A stretch of 45,683 nucleotides of DNA from Pseudobacteroides sp. Its GTDB lineage: Bacteria > Bacillota > Clostridia > Acetivibrionales > DSM-2933. A program made the position numbers and the translations under genes. Under the pieces are notes generated by a model that saw only the letters and a list, made by a program, of their open reading frames with translations, did no database searches and had not been told where the DNA came from. How positions within the stretch are numbered: the stretch's first letter is position 1; each line of letters begins with the position of its first letter. The DNA is taken from assembly GCF_036567765.1 (NCBI RefSeq), contig NZ_DATCTU010000094.1, positions 1 to 45,683 of the forward strand, read 5' to 3'. Shown here one piece after another: positions 6,709 to 15,630 of this stretch.

Positions 6709-8850
6709 TTAATACTGTATTGTAACAGACTTTGTAGGTCCATACCAGTTTACCTTACAGCCAGGAATATTTTGGATTATAAACCTTAAAGGCAGCATTG
6801 TTCTGCCTTTGATTATCTGAGGACCAATATCAAGTGCTTTAACTACACCGTTTACTTTGGCATTAGTCTTATCTACCCATAGCTCAATTTTAGTATCTTT
6901 TACGTTTATGGTAATTTTCTTTTCGTTTCCATCCCAGCTTGCAGTTCCACCCATAGGTTCAACTATTGCCCTTATAGGAACTAAAGTTCTTCCATCCACT
7001 ACGAGAGGGCATGTTCCGGTGGAGTCAATCTGTTTTGTTACACTATTAACTATTATGTTTGGATTCCCTACCTGAAGTGCCAAAACATTTTGGCCTGATG
7101 TGGTCGCAGATACTTCGTTTGAGGGCTGTGATTCCTTGCCTTTCTCATAAACCGCTTTAACAACATAGTAATAGGTTTTGTCTTTTTCTATCTTGGTATC
7201 AACATACCTGGCTTCAGTAAGAGGAAAATCAAGGGTTGGCGTAGTAAAGTCTTGCTTACCTGGTTCTGATCCTCTATAGACATAATATCCTGTAAGACCT
7301 GTTGTTAAGCTTGAAGGTACTGTCCAGACTATATCTACAAACCCATTTGATACTTCTGCTACTTTGAGGCTGATACCATTTACATTGTCTTGGGATGTGG
7401 AAGTTTGATCAGAAGCAGGAGTAGTTGTTGCAGTGCCATTTGTTGAATTATAAAGCGTCTTGATTTCTGAGTCTCCAAGTGCGTAGTTGTATATTCTCAA
7501 ATCATCCATAATACCTTTAAAGTATTTACTTCCACTAGAGCTTATATCAGCACCTATGTTGAGTTTCATGCTTGAATGAGGAAGAGTATCTTTAAATGTT
7601 TCACTATCTACAAGAGCACCGTTTATATAATACTTGACAGTATTTCCATTCCATGTTGAGGAAAGGTATGTCCATTTCTGGATATCTACTTTTTGGCTAT
7701 CACACCAATAACTATTTTCAGTTATTTCCGACCAGCTTGTTAGCTTCATGTAGGGATAGTAGCCATGGTCAAGCAATGAATATGGTGCATTATCGTTTAT
7801 TGATTCATCCCCCAATTTTTTAAGGATAGGAGCCAATTCATCAGAATCGTAAGCATCCTTATATAACCACAATGAGAGCGTAAACCCTGTATCCAGGTCA
7901 AGGTAGTCACTATCTTCAACTTCTATGTAGGTTGCACCATCAAATTTGGCTCCTTTTCCCGCCTTTGCATCAACAAACGGAATGCTTCCCCCAACAACTG
8001 TACCATTGTTGTTGCATCCTGAATAGTCCTTATAGTCTTCATCAAATTTGTAGTGTGCTACAAGCATATTCTTTTTATTACCTGATATGGCTGGATTATC
8101 CGATACCACAGGGTTATTGCCTTTTGCTGCATCGAATAATGCTTTGATATCATTATCTGCAAGTGCATAATCATAAATCCTAAGGTCATCTATAACTCCA
8201 TTGAGGTATTGTGAGCCATTCGTGCTTATAAATGCCCCTATAATGAGATTGGATCCTGAATAAGGCAGAGTGCTTCTAAAAACTTCAGAATCCGATAGAA
8301 CACCATCAATATAATACTTTATAGTATTCCCGTTCCAAGTCGCAGTAAGAAGGGTCCACCTCTGTATATCAACTTTTTTACTGTCACACCAGTAAGAGCC
8401 CTCGGCGGCGTCACTATCAGTAAGCTTCATATAAGGATAGTATCGGTTATCAAGAAGGGAATATGGTGTGCTGTCATTTATTGATTCATCCCCTAATTTT
8501 TGAAGTATCGGGGCATTTTCGTCTTGGTTATACGTGCCTTTATATATCCATGCAGAGAAGGTAAATGATTTGTCTAAGTCAAGAGAATCACTGTCAGGTA
8601 CTTCTATGTAGGTAGAGCCGTTAAATTTTGCTGCCTTTCCTACTTTTCCATCAACAAACGGTATAGCCCCTCCTGCAGTAGTACCATCATTACCGTTGCC
8701 TGAGTAGTCCTTGAAATCACCGTCAAACTTGTAGTGTGCTACAAGTTTACCCGTTGATGCTGCATAACCTACGGACATATTAATAGGCAGGAATACAAAA
8801 ACAAAAGACAATACAAGCAAACAAGAAATAATTTTACTAAGATTTCTCAT
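6709..8850 (-). CDS. Secreted protein with two LamG domains, FnIII and copper-amine-oxidase-N domain
   Basis: The signal peptide (about 1-32, hydrophobic core then VGYAAS) directs export. Two LamG/concanavalin-like domains follow at about 34-250 and 265-480; they are near copies of each other, each with a VAHYKFD...DYSG start and an IDDLRIYDYAL or MDDLRIYNYAL end, so they arose by internal duplication. A threonine/serine-rich linker leads to a fibronectin type III domain (about 500-590) and a C-terminal Cu-amine-oxidase-N-like domain (about 593-713, with DGRTLVPIRAI and KGRTMLPLRFI), which in Firmicutes usually decorates exported wall proteins. A carbohydrate- or wall-binding role is inferred. 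ATG 8850 is chosen because AAAGGAG precedes it; an upstream in-frame ATG at 8886 lacks a site. Confidence 0.88.
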   Translation of the reverse strand: MRNLSKIISCLLVLSFVFVFLPINMSVGYAASTGKLVAHYKFDGDFKDYSGNGNDGTTAGGAIPFVDGKVGKAAKFNGSTYIEVPDSDSLDLDKSFTFSAWIYKGTYNQDENAPILQKLGDESINDSTPYSLLDNRYYPYMKLTDSDAAEGSYWCDSKKVDIQRWTLLTATWNGNTIKYYIDGVLSDSEVFRSTLPYSGSNLIIGAFISTNGSQYLNGVIDDLRIYDYALADNDIKALFDAAKGNNPVVSDNPAISGNKKNMLVAHYKFDEDYKDYSGCNNNGTVVGGSIPFVDAKAGKGAKFDGATYIEVEDSDYLDLDTGFTLSLWLYKDAYDSDELAPILKKLGDESINDNAPYSLLDHGYYPYMKLTSWSEITENSYWCDSQKVDIQKWTYLSSTWNGNTVKYYINGALVDSETFKDTLPHSSMKLNIGADISSSGSKYFKGIMDDLRIYNYALGDSEIKTLYNSTNGTATTTPASDQTSTSQDNVNGISLKVAEVSNGFVDIVWTVPSSLTTGLTGYYVYRGSEPGKQDFTTPTLDFPLTEARYVDTKIEKDKTYYYVVKAVYEKGKESQPSNEVSATTSGQNVLALQVGNPNIIVNSVTKQIDSTGTCPLVVDGRTLVPIRAIVEPMGGTASWDGNEKKITINVKDTKIELWVDKTNAKVNGVVKALDIGPQIIKGRTMLPLRFIIQNIPGCKVNWYGPTKSVTIQY

Positions 8851-8877
8851 ATTCTTTCTCCTTTTTATGAAAAGTTT

Positions 8878-8904
8878 AGGATACATAGTTAAATTATGTA
8901 TCCT
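8878..8904. repeat. 10-bp inverted repeat upstream of the LamG gene
   Basis: AGGATACATA (8878-8887) and TATGTATCCT (8895-8904) with a 7-base spacer. It lies between the deacetylase stop and the LamG gene's ribosome-binding site. There is no T run on either side, so an operator or mRNA hairpin is as likely as a terminator. Confidence 0.5.
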
Positions 8905-8969
8905 CGAATGAATATCGTCAGAAAGTCAAATTCAAAATATACCTTTTTTCAAAAATCAAGCAGCTTTAC

Positions 8970-9953
8970 TTATTTGTCATACTGGTCCAACGTCTTAAAT
9001 ACAAATCCCTTTTCCTTTAGAATGGAGATAATTTGAGGAAGAGACTCAACAGTTGTTTCCTTTCCCGAGCTGTCATGCATAAGTACAATTATGCTGTCCT
9101 TACCCTCTATCGACTTTACAATATTGTTAACCAGCTTCTTAGCAGGTACCTTTATGCCTTCCGCATCACCGTTTAAAGCATTCCAGTCATAGCTGATATA
9201 ACCTTTCTTTTTTATTTCTTCCTTGATCGGAGCTAGTTTTTTATCAAAAGACCCGCCTGGGAACCTTATGATTTTATTGGCATTCCATTGATTTCCCAGT
9301 ACTGATGCTATTGTCTCCTCACATTTGACCAACTCGCTTATAAAAGTATTGGGACTTTTATAAATTTTGTCATAGTCATGGGAATAAGTGTGATTTGAAA
9401 TCAAATGCCCTGCTGCTTGCACATCCCTTAAAATCCCGGGATTTAAAGAGCACATTTCCCCAAGTACAAAAAAGGTTGCTTTTATGTCAAATCCATCTAA
9501 TATTTTTAAAACCTGGGGCGTTATTTTATACGTTGGACCGTCATCAAATGTCAAATAGGCAACCTTTTCATCTTTTTTTAATGATTTATTGTCCTGGTTT
9601 GCAGCCTTATACACATTTTGTACACCAGCCTGACTACCCATTTCTTTAATAGCTGACTTTCCGTACTCTGCAGCCATACTGTACTTATACATAAAGCTTA
9701 GTTTTAAATGGTCGGAGTGGTACTGGTTTTTGTATTCATCATTAGCTATAATGCTTTTATCTGTTTTATTCATATTTATAGCATTGACATCATAAAATCT
9801 TAGTATAATAAACACAATATTCGCAATTATACTGGAAAACAGTATAATGGTTTTAATTTTTATTTTCCTTTTCCTTGGGTAAACTTCCAAAGAGCAATAA
9901 TATTTTTGGTTTAAGCTGGCTCCTAAACCTTCTGCAGTATATTTATAAATCAT
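8970..9953 (-). CDS. Membrane-anchored polysaccharide deacetylase (NodB/CE4 family)
   Basis: This enzyme removes N-acetyl groups from surface glycans, most likely peptidoglycan, outside the membrane. A basic stretch and one membrane helix (about 34-53) anchor it. The NodB domain covers about 130-325 with all motifs: TFDDGP at 135-140 (catalytic Asp137, metal Asp138), HTYSH with His188 and His192, RFPGG at 240-244 and LMHD with His293. Start ATG 9953 follows a GGGGG site; an upstream in-frame TTG at 9974 is less likely. It shares orientation with the LamG gene 119 bases downstream, but the hairpin between them makes cotranscription uncertain. Chitooligosaccharide is an alternative substrate. 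Confidence 0.92.
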   Translation of the reverse strand: MIYKYTAEGLGASLNQKYYCSLEVYPRKRKIKIKTIILFSSIIANIVFIILRFYDVNAINMNKTDKSIIANDEYKNQYHSDHLKLSFMYKYSMAAEYGKSAIKEMGSQAGVQNVYKAANQDNKSLKKDEKVAYLTFDDGPTYKITPQVLKILDGFDIKATFFVLGEMCSLNPGILRDVQAAGHLISNHTYSHDYDKIYKSPNTFISELVKCEETIASVLGNQWNANKIIRFPGGSFDKKLAPIKEEIKKKGYISYDWNALNGDAEGIKVPAKKLVNNIVKSIEGKDSIIVLMHDSSGKETTVESLPQIISILKEKGFVFKTLDQYDK

Positions 9954-10124
9954 TTTTGTTCCCCCACACCACAAACAAAATTACCTATAATTTAAAAATA
10001 TACCTTTCGAGGCAAAAACAATTTAACAATTGGTTAAAAATAGTTACAAAACCATTACACGATGAAATGAAAGGGCTCAAACACGATTATCAGCAACTTT
10101 TTATTGTTTTTCAATAAATTTTTA

Positions 10125-10153
10125 TTGATTAGCGTCTATATTTGTTTTATAAT
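10125..10153 (+). promoter_or_regulatory. SigA promoter of the DUF2975/XRE unit
   Basis: TTGATT at 10125-10130 and TATAAT at 10148-10153 with a 17-base spacer. AGGAGG and ATG 10202 follow about 40 bases later. Confidence 0.75.
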
Positions 10154-10201
10154 GCTTAATATAAAGATAATTCAGCAAAATATAATGCAGGAGGTATTAT
10201 A

Positions 10202-10571
10202 ATGGCAATTTTAGACAGAAAGGGCCTTCAGAACTTATATTTTCCATGGAGAGGACTTTACTTTTGCTATGGTTCTGCTGTACATAACAGGAATAATGTG
10301 CCTGTTTATACTGCTTGAGATGAAGCGTATTTTTAAAGCCCTCAATCAAAAAAATCCATTTATAATGGGGAATGTTAAAAGCCTCAGGATTATATCTATA
10401 ATGTGCTATACAATATCAGCATGTTACATAGCAAAGATTATTTTTTACAATTCCTTTTTGACCATTATAATTACAATGATGTTTATAATAGCCAGGCTGT
10501 TTTGCACCATTCTCTCCGAGGTATTCAGACAGGCAGTAATTGTAAAAGAGGAAAATGATCTGACAATATAG
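10202..10571 (+). pseudogene. DUF2975 membrane protein, internally deleted and frameshifted
   Basis: A well-placed AGGAGG and ATG 10202 open a frame beginning MAILDRKGL, the normal type of start for clostridial DUF2975 proteins, but this frame stops after 38 codons. From about 10251 another frame carries the rest of the family: FTFAMVLLYITG, the EMKRIF...NPF motif, two more membrane helices and the ending EVFRQAVIVKEENDLTI at stop 10569-10571. The first transmembrane region and the following loop (roughly 35-45 residues) are missing and the join is out of frame. Translation of a shortened product from ATG 10269 is possible. The XRE regulator that normally partners DUF2975 follows intact. Confidence 0.65.
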
Positions 10572-10587
10572 ATATGGAGGCAAATAA

Positions 10588-10800
10588 ATGGCTATTGTCG
10601 TAAACCTGGATGTAATTATGGCTAAACGTAAAATAGGCTTAACTGAGCTTGCATCAAAAATTGATATCACACTTGCAAACCTTTCGATACTTAAGAATAA
10701 TAAAGCCAAAGCAATAAGGTTCTCAACACTTAAAGCCATTTGTAAGGCTTTGAACTGCCAACCTGCAGATATTCTTGAATATATTCCCGATGAGGATTAA
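10588..10800 (+). CDS. XRE-family transcriptional regulator (YozG-like)
   Basis: This 70-residue Cro/C1-type helix-turn-helix protein is of the YozG class that regularly follows DUF2975 genes: it starts with VNLDVIMAKRKIGLTELASKI, has the recognition-helix region TLANLSILKNNKAKAIRFSTL and ends with ICKALNCQPADILEYI. GGAGG lies eight bases before the ATG, 17 bases after the DUF2975 stop. The pair normally forms an autoregulated unit in which the membrane protein may control the regulator; here the membrane partner looks damaged. Confidence 0.9.
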   Translation: MAIVVNLDVIMAKRKIGLTELASKIDITLANLSILKNNKAKAIRFSTLKAICKALNCQPADILEYIPDED

Positions 10801-10853
10801 TAAATTGGAATAGTAATTATAAACACATTTAATATGAATAAAGGAGTGATTTT

Positions 10854-11639
10854 ATGGAAGCAGGTATCAACTGGGAGGAAAATCCCAATTCCAACAAAGA
10901 TCAAGTGCCAATAACCAAGGAAGCAGTTCTGCTTCTGCTTTGCAGTATGGGTTTAGGCCTTGCAGGAGACATACTCTTATTCAAAAAACACTTTGGTATA
11001 TCCTACCCGATTTTTATTCTGGTTTTTTATGCAGTATTTATTTGGAGATCAAAAGATTTATTAAAATTCAAGCTTGATTTCGGGTGGCTTTTAAGTGCTC
11101 CTATAATAGGACTTTCATCAACCTATGCCATATACTCCAATAATGTTTTCAAGGTTTTAAACTTTCTTGCCATACCTATTCTAATTATCTCTCAAACTTT
11201 AATTTTATCAGGCTGCAATAAAAACAAGTGGTTTTCAATAAGTTTCGTAGTAGATATATTGGAGGGTATGTTTATTAAAGTATTTCAGCATATGGGAAAA
11301 CCTTTTGCAATTATAGGCAAAATATCTTTTTTCAACACACAAAGGAATAAAAATATTTTTAAAATACTGGCAGGGTTGGGCATATCATTACCTTTAGTTC
11401 TCATTGTCCTCACACTGTTAGCATCTGCCGACAAAGTTTTTAAACATTATATTGGTAATATTCCCAATATTTTTGCAGGCTTGAGCCTGGAGGATACATT
11501 CCCCCGTATTATATTCATAGCTATTATATCGCTTGCATCCTTTAGCTATATTTGGAGCCTTAGCAACAAAAAACGCCTGAACAATCAATCGATGAAAAAA
11601 AGAATAACGATCGATTCAAAGTATGGGACCCAGTTATAG
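10854..11639 (+). CDS. DUF4173 membrane protein, N-terminal part of a frameshifted gene
   Basis: The polytopic membrane protein starts with a short hydrophilic region and has about six hydrophobic helices. It matches the N-terminal half of DUF4173 proteins of Firmicutes. After KRLNNQSMKK the frame enters 13 unrelated codons and stops at 11639. The expected continuation (WDPVIVLTILFCVNLIYAVF and beyond) sits in the -1 frame with no gap, so a single base was lost, most simply in the A7 run at 11595-11601. The start ATG has AGGAG upstream. The biochemical function of DUF4173 is not known to me; the location is the cell membrane. Confidence 0.7.
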   Translation: MEAGINWEENPNSNKDQVPITKEAVLLLLCSMGLGLAGDILLFKKHFGISYPIFILVFYAVFIWRSKDLLKFKLDFGWLLSAPIIGLSSTYAIYSNNVFKVLNFLAIPILIISQTLILSGCNKNKWFSISFVVDILEGMFIKVFQHMGKPFAIIGKISFFNTQRNKNIFKILAGLGISLPLVLIVLTLLASADKVFKHYIGNIPNIFAGLSLEDTFPRIIFIAIISLASFSYIWSLSNKKRLNNQSMKKRITIDSKYGTQL

Positions 11640-11677
11640 TTTTAACTATACTGTTTTGTGTAAATCTTATTTACGCG

Positions 11678-12364
11678 GTGTTTGTTATGATCCAATCCAC
11701 CTATTTGCTAGGCGGCGTAAAACCCCTTGATTTCTCATTCTCCGAATATGCAAGAAGAGGTTTTTTTGAACTTGTTGCTGTCTCACTCATAAATTTCAGT
11801 ATATTGCTTTTAAATATCAATTTCACAAGAGATACCGATAAAAAGCAGTATTTTATGGTCAAGTTACTAAATACTTTCCTAATATTATGCACCCTTATTA
11901 TGCTGTATTCGGCACATTACAGGATGTGGCTTTACGAGGATACGTACGGCTACACCTACCTTAGGGTATTTACCCACAGCTTTATGGTGTTTATATTCAT
12001 TCTTCTTGCGGTTACAGCTTTTAAGGTGTGGAATGATAAGCTGCTGCTCTTAAAATATTATATTGTTATTGGGCTTTTTTGCTACATGGCAATCAATTTT
12101 ATAAACGTGGATAAAATAATAGCATCCAAAAATATTGACAGGGTTACAAGTGGCAAGACTTTGGATGTGGTCTATTTTAACAATTTATCCTTTAACTCGG
12201 TAAAATATCTGGAAAAATATATTAACCACAGGAATTATGGTGCACAAATCAAACAGGTCTTTTTAAACAAAAAACAGACACTAGAAAGAACAAGTGGCTG
12301 GCAGAGCTTTAACGTTTCTGAGTATATGGCTTCTAAAATATTGGCACAATACAAGCTGGACTAA
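11678..12364 (+). CDS. DUF4173 membrane protein, C-terminal part of the frameshifted gene
   Basis: This carries the diagnostic core of DUF4173: an FVMIQSTYLLGG helix end, then EYARRGFFELVAVSLINF, an HYRMWLYEDTYGYTYLR segment and further helices. The family reading continues upstream of the formal GTG start at 11678 to about 11597, so this is not an independent gene. No ribosome-binding site marks a separate start. The rest of the frame is uninterrupted, so the lesion is recent, is a sequencing error in the homopolymer, or is corrected by slippage on the A7 run. Confidence 0.65.
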   Translation: MFVMIQSTYLLGGVKPLDFSFSEYARRGFFELVAVSLINFSILLLNINFTRDTDKKQYFMVKLLNTFLILCTLIMLYSAHYRMWLYEDTYGYTYLRVFTHSFMVFIFILLAVTAFKVWNDKLLLLKYYIVIGLFCYMAINFINVDKIIASKNIDRVTSGKTLDVVYFNNLSFNSVKYLEKYINHRNYGAQIKQVFLNKKQTLERTSGWQSFNVSEYMASKILAQYKLD

Positions 12365-12500
12365 ATAGCCTCTCTGATCCTTAATTATTTCTTAACCATT
12401 CGGTAATTACTTTTTTATTTCAAACGGTTAAAATATATATTATAAGTGATAAATCTATTAAATTTTATTTTATGTATGTTTAGTATACAGGAGGAGAACT

Positions 12501-14756
12501 ATGAAAAAACTAATCGCTCTAATTATGTGTTCCATACTTTGCCTGTCTTCCCTGCCCTTATATTCAGAAAGTTCAGAGAATGCAATGCTTCTACCTGCAG
12601 TAGTTCTGCAAGACAAGGCTGATAAATGGGGTTTTATAAACTTGTCAGGTGAGTTTGTGGTGCAGCCCAAGTATGATAATGTTAATAATTTCAATTCTAA
12701 AGGTATAGCTATTGTGTCTAATCAATCGGCTGATACAGGAAGCAATGTTTCATACTTTATAAACAAAGAAGGAAAAACCGTTTTGGGGCCATTCAATTGT
12801 TTTATAGGTGATTTTAAAAGCGGTTATGCTATTGTTAATGAACAAGGGAAAGCAAGCAAGTTAGTGGATGAAGGAGGTAAAGTTGTTCTTACCAGCAAGT
12901 ATAAGCTTAATGGAGTTTCAGAGGGAATGATTTCGTTTTCAGAAGACCAAAAACCCGCTATTAAGTATGGCTACATGGATATGAAAGGAAATATAGTCAT
13001 AGCCCCAAAATACACATACGCCGGAGATTTTGAGAATGGTGCTGCAAATGTCTATCTGACCTACAACAAGTCTGTCTTCATAGATAAAAAGGGTAATATT
13101 TTAAAAGACTATGCAGTAAAACCTAGCGGTAATACAAACGACTATCCGATGCCTTTTTTGGATGAAAAGTCCAAAAAATACGGTTACAAATCATCCAGCG
13201 GAAAAATAGTAATAGGGCCAAAATTTAAAGAAGCCGAACAATTTGCTTATGGTGCAGCCAAAGTTGTTGTCCAGACAGGCAAGGACGAATATCAAACAAA
13301 GCCTGCCGTTATAAACACAAAAGGCGAATATATTATCAAGCCTGAGTATATAAGTATTCACTATATAGGCCAGGGCCTTTTTACTGTTAACAGGAAAGGC
13401 TACAGCGATTGGGAGTATCAGTACTATCCCAACGCAATATTCAATAGCAGCGGAAAGCAGTTAACAGACTTTTCCTACTACGACGTGCAACGCTTCAATG
13501 GAGATTATGCCTCTGTATGCAATGGTACACAAACTTTCTTTATAGATAAAACCGGCAATAAAGCAGCTGCTCTCCCCACGATAGACGGCATCGGTACTTT
13601 AGAACTGATAGGCGACATTATAAAGTCACAATGTGATGAGTACCTCTCTTATTATCGCAAGGATGGATCTTTGATATGGATGCAAAATAAAGACTACACC
13701 TTTGATTCAGGCATCACAGTAAAAAATAACAAGTTCAGGCCAGATTATTATACATATGTAGAATACCCTGAGGTTATGGGAATTTCCGATTCAGGTATTG
13801 AGGAAAAGGTTAACAAAAAACTGTATGACATGTTCCTAAATGATATAGTAAAAGCTCAAGACAAAGAGGAAAACAAGGAAGAGTTAGAATACATTAGCAC
13901 TGAAACTAAAAGCTACTCTGCCGAAAAGAACAAAGATCTTCTTACAATAGAGGCCTACGGATATTCTTACCCATTAGGAGCTGCTCACGGAATGCCTTAC
14001 TCCGAGGATTATCCAATTAACCTTAAAACAGGTGAAATTTATAAGCTTAAGGATTTATTCAAGGCTAATTCCAAATACAACGAAAAGCTTACTTCAATCG
14101 TAAGGAACCAAATTGCTCTTAACAAAAAAATAACCGATAAAGAGTACTTTGAACATATCTCCTCAACCGCAACAATTACTGACTCAATAGGTTTTACAAT
14201 AACAAAGGACGCCTTGAGATTAACTTTTGCCCCTTATGAAATAGCGGCTTATGCAGCAGGCTTCGTATCATTCGATGTACCATACGGGCAAATAATTGAC
14301 ATCATAGATACAAAAGGTGCCTTTTGGAATTCATTTGATAAAGAAATCAAAAAAAGCAAAGTCAAACACCTGGATTATTTGACTGACGAGGCCTCCATCA
14401 GTATCCAAAACACAATAAAATCATATGAAAGCAAAATTATTGAGGCTATTAACACCAATGATTTTAAAAAGGTTGAACCTGTACTTGTAAAGGACAGCAG
14501 TTTATACAATGATCAAAAAAGTCTGGTAAAGAACCTTTATAAAAAAGGGATTAAGGAAAAGCTAATTAACTTTGAAATCTACGCCATAGGCTATCTGAAT
14601 AATATGCAGGAAGTAAAGGTTTATGTACTAGAGGATGTAGGAATTATGTATCCACCGAAGAAGAGTTATGAAACCCGCAAATTCAGCTGGTGCTATACAG
14701 CAAAGTATGATAAGAACACAAAGACCTATAAGCTTACTAAAATCAGCAAGTGGTAA
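12501..14756 (+). CDS. Exported WG-repeat protein with C-terminal DUF4163/DUF3298-type region
   Basis: The signal peptide spans about residues 1-22. From about 33 to 370 there are repeated WG-type units (for example KWGFINLSGEFVVQPKYDNV, YGYMDMKGNIVIAPKYTYA, YGYKSSSGKIVIGPKFKEA), each of about 40-60 residues, expected to build a beta-propeller-like surface domain. Residues about 395-600 resemble the DUF4163/DUF3298 pair seen in RsiV and PdaC (AHGMPYSEDYPINLKTGEIYKLKDLF, then FAPYEIAAYAAGF). The last ~130 residues are not recognised. AGGAGG precedes ATG 12501. Ligand binding at the cell surface is inferred. Confidence 0.85.
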   Translation: MKKLIALIMCSILCLSSLPLYSESSENAMLLPAVVLQDKADKWGFINLSGEFVVQPKYDNVNNFNSKGIAIVSNQSADTGSNVSYFINKEGKTVLGPFNCFIGDFKSGYAIVNEQGKASKLVDEGGKVVLTSKYKLNGVSEGMISFSEDQKPAIKYGYMDMKGNIVIAPKYTYAGDFENGAANVYLTYNKSVFIDKKGNILKDYAVKPSGNTNDYPMPFLDEKSKKYGYKSSSGKIVIGPKFKEAEQFAYGAAKVVVQTGKDEYQTKPAVINTKGEYIIKPEYISIHYIGQGLFTVNRKGYSDWEYQYYPNAIFNSSGKQLTDFSYYDVQRFNGDYASVCNGTQTFFIDKTGNKAAALPTIDGIGTLELIGDIIKSQCDEYLSYYRKDGSLIWMQNKDYTFDSGITVKNNKFRPDYYTYVEYPEVMGISDSGIEEKVNKKLYDMFLNDIVKAQDKEENKEELEYISTETKSYSAEKNKDLLTIEAYGYSYPLGAAHGMPYSEDYPINLKTGEIYKLKDLFKANSKYNEKLTSIVRNQIALNKKITDKEYFEHISSTATITDSIGFTITKDALRLTFAPYEIAAYAAGFVSFDVPYGQIIDIIDTKGAFWNSFDKEIKKSKVKHLDYLTDEASISIQNTIKSYESKIIEAINTNDFKKVEPVLVKDSSLYNDQKSLVKNLYKKGIKEKLINFEIYAIGYLNNMQEVKVYVLEDVGIMYPPKKSYETRKFSWCYTAKYDKNTKTYKLTKISKW

Positions 14757-14786
14757 ATGATAGACTATTCATAATAAAATACTTAA

Positions 14787-14848
14787 TTGATTTTTCCGAT
14801 ATTTTTGCTATGATATGCTTAGGTGCATCATTTTTGATGCACCTAAGC
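14787..14848 (+). promoter_or_regulatory. Promoter with a perfect 14-bp palindrome at the transcription start
   Basis: TTGATT (14787-14792) and TATGAT (14809-14814) with a 16-base spacer form a promoter for the two-component operon. Immediately after it, GCTTAGGTGCATCA (14817-14830) and TGATGCACCTAAGC (14835-14848) form a perfect hairpin around a TTTT loop. No T run follows, so it is not a good terminator. It is placed to be an operator, or a 5'-end mRNA-stabilising stem-loop. Confidence 0.65.
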
Positions 14849-14877
14849 GTCAAGCAATATAGGAGGAATTTAACAAT

Positions 14878-15630
14878 ATGCCGGACAAGAAAAAGGTTTT
14901 AGTTGTTGATGATGATGAATCTATAAGAGAGCTGATTCAGGTGTATCTCGAAGATGATTATCAAGTTTTTCAGGCAGCTTGCGGTACTAAAGCCATTGAA
15001 CTGATGAAAAAAGAAAAACCCTTTCTCATAATCCTTGACATCATGCTGCCCCAAAAAGCAGGCTGGGAGGTATGCAAAGAAATTCGAACTTTCAGCAATA
15101 TTCCCATAATTATGGTTTCTGCAAAAGGAGAGGAAATTGACAGAATCCTCGGTTTGGAATTAGGTGCCGATGATTATATATGCAAGCCCTTTAGCCCTAG
15201 AGAGCTTTTAGCCAGAGTAAAGGCACAGATACGGAGAAGTACCCTGCAATCAGAACCGCTGTATGATTGGATAGAGGAAATTAATGAAGGAAAAAGCACC
15301 TCCCCCCAATGTGTAATAGAGTCAAATCACTTAATTATTGACGATAAGAAATATAAAGCTCTGCTTAAGGGACAATTCCTTGATTTAACCACCAGGGAAT
15401 TTCTGCTTCTGGCTTTTCTGGCAAAACATGAAGGGCAGGTATTCAGCCGCGAACAGCTTCTTCAGAATGTTTGGGGTTTTGACTATGTTGGAGATTCGAG
15501 AGCCGTTGATTCTGCTGTAAAAAGATTAAGAAAAAAGTTAAATGAAATAGATAACAAAAATGAGTATATCCATTCCGTAAGAAGCATCGGATATAAGTTT
15601 GAGGTGGCAGATAATGAAAACTATTTTTAG
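14878..15630 (+). CDS. OmpR/PhoB-family response regulator
   Basis: The receiver domain (1-120) is canonical: Asp11 and Asp12, phosphoacceptor Asp54 in IILDIMLP, Ser81 and Lys103. A linker about 30 residues longer than usual leads to the winged-helix DNA-binding domain (about 150-243, ending HSVRSIGYKF). The gene overlaps the histidine kinase by 17 bases. Such regulators bind direct repeats of 11-bp period; a triple CCTGAC repeat of exactly that period lies upstream of the ABC operon at 17054-17081, making that operon the prime target candidate. Confidence 0.95.
   Translation: MPDKKKVLVVDDDESIRELIQVYLEDDYQVFQAACGTKAIELMKKEKPFLIILDIMLPQKAGWEVCKEIRTFSNIPIIMVSAKGEEIDRILGLELGADDYICKPFSPRELLARVKAQIRRSTLQSEPLYDWIEEINEGKSTSPQCVIESNHLIIDDKKYKALLKGQFLDLTTREFLLLAFLAKHEGQVFSREQLLQNVWGFDYVGDSRAVDSAVKRLRKKLNEIDNKNEYIHSVRSIGYKFEVADNENYF

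Noticed and set aside
12600..13600. Repeated motifs considered as a tandem DNA repeat or CRISPR
   Set aside because: They are degenerate WG protein repeats, not identical DNA units with spacers.
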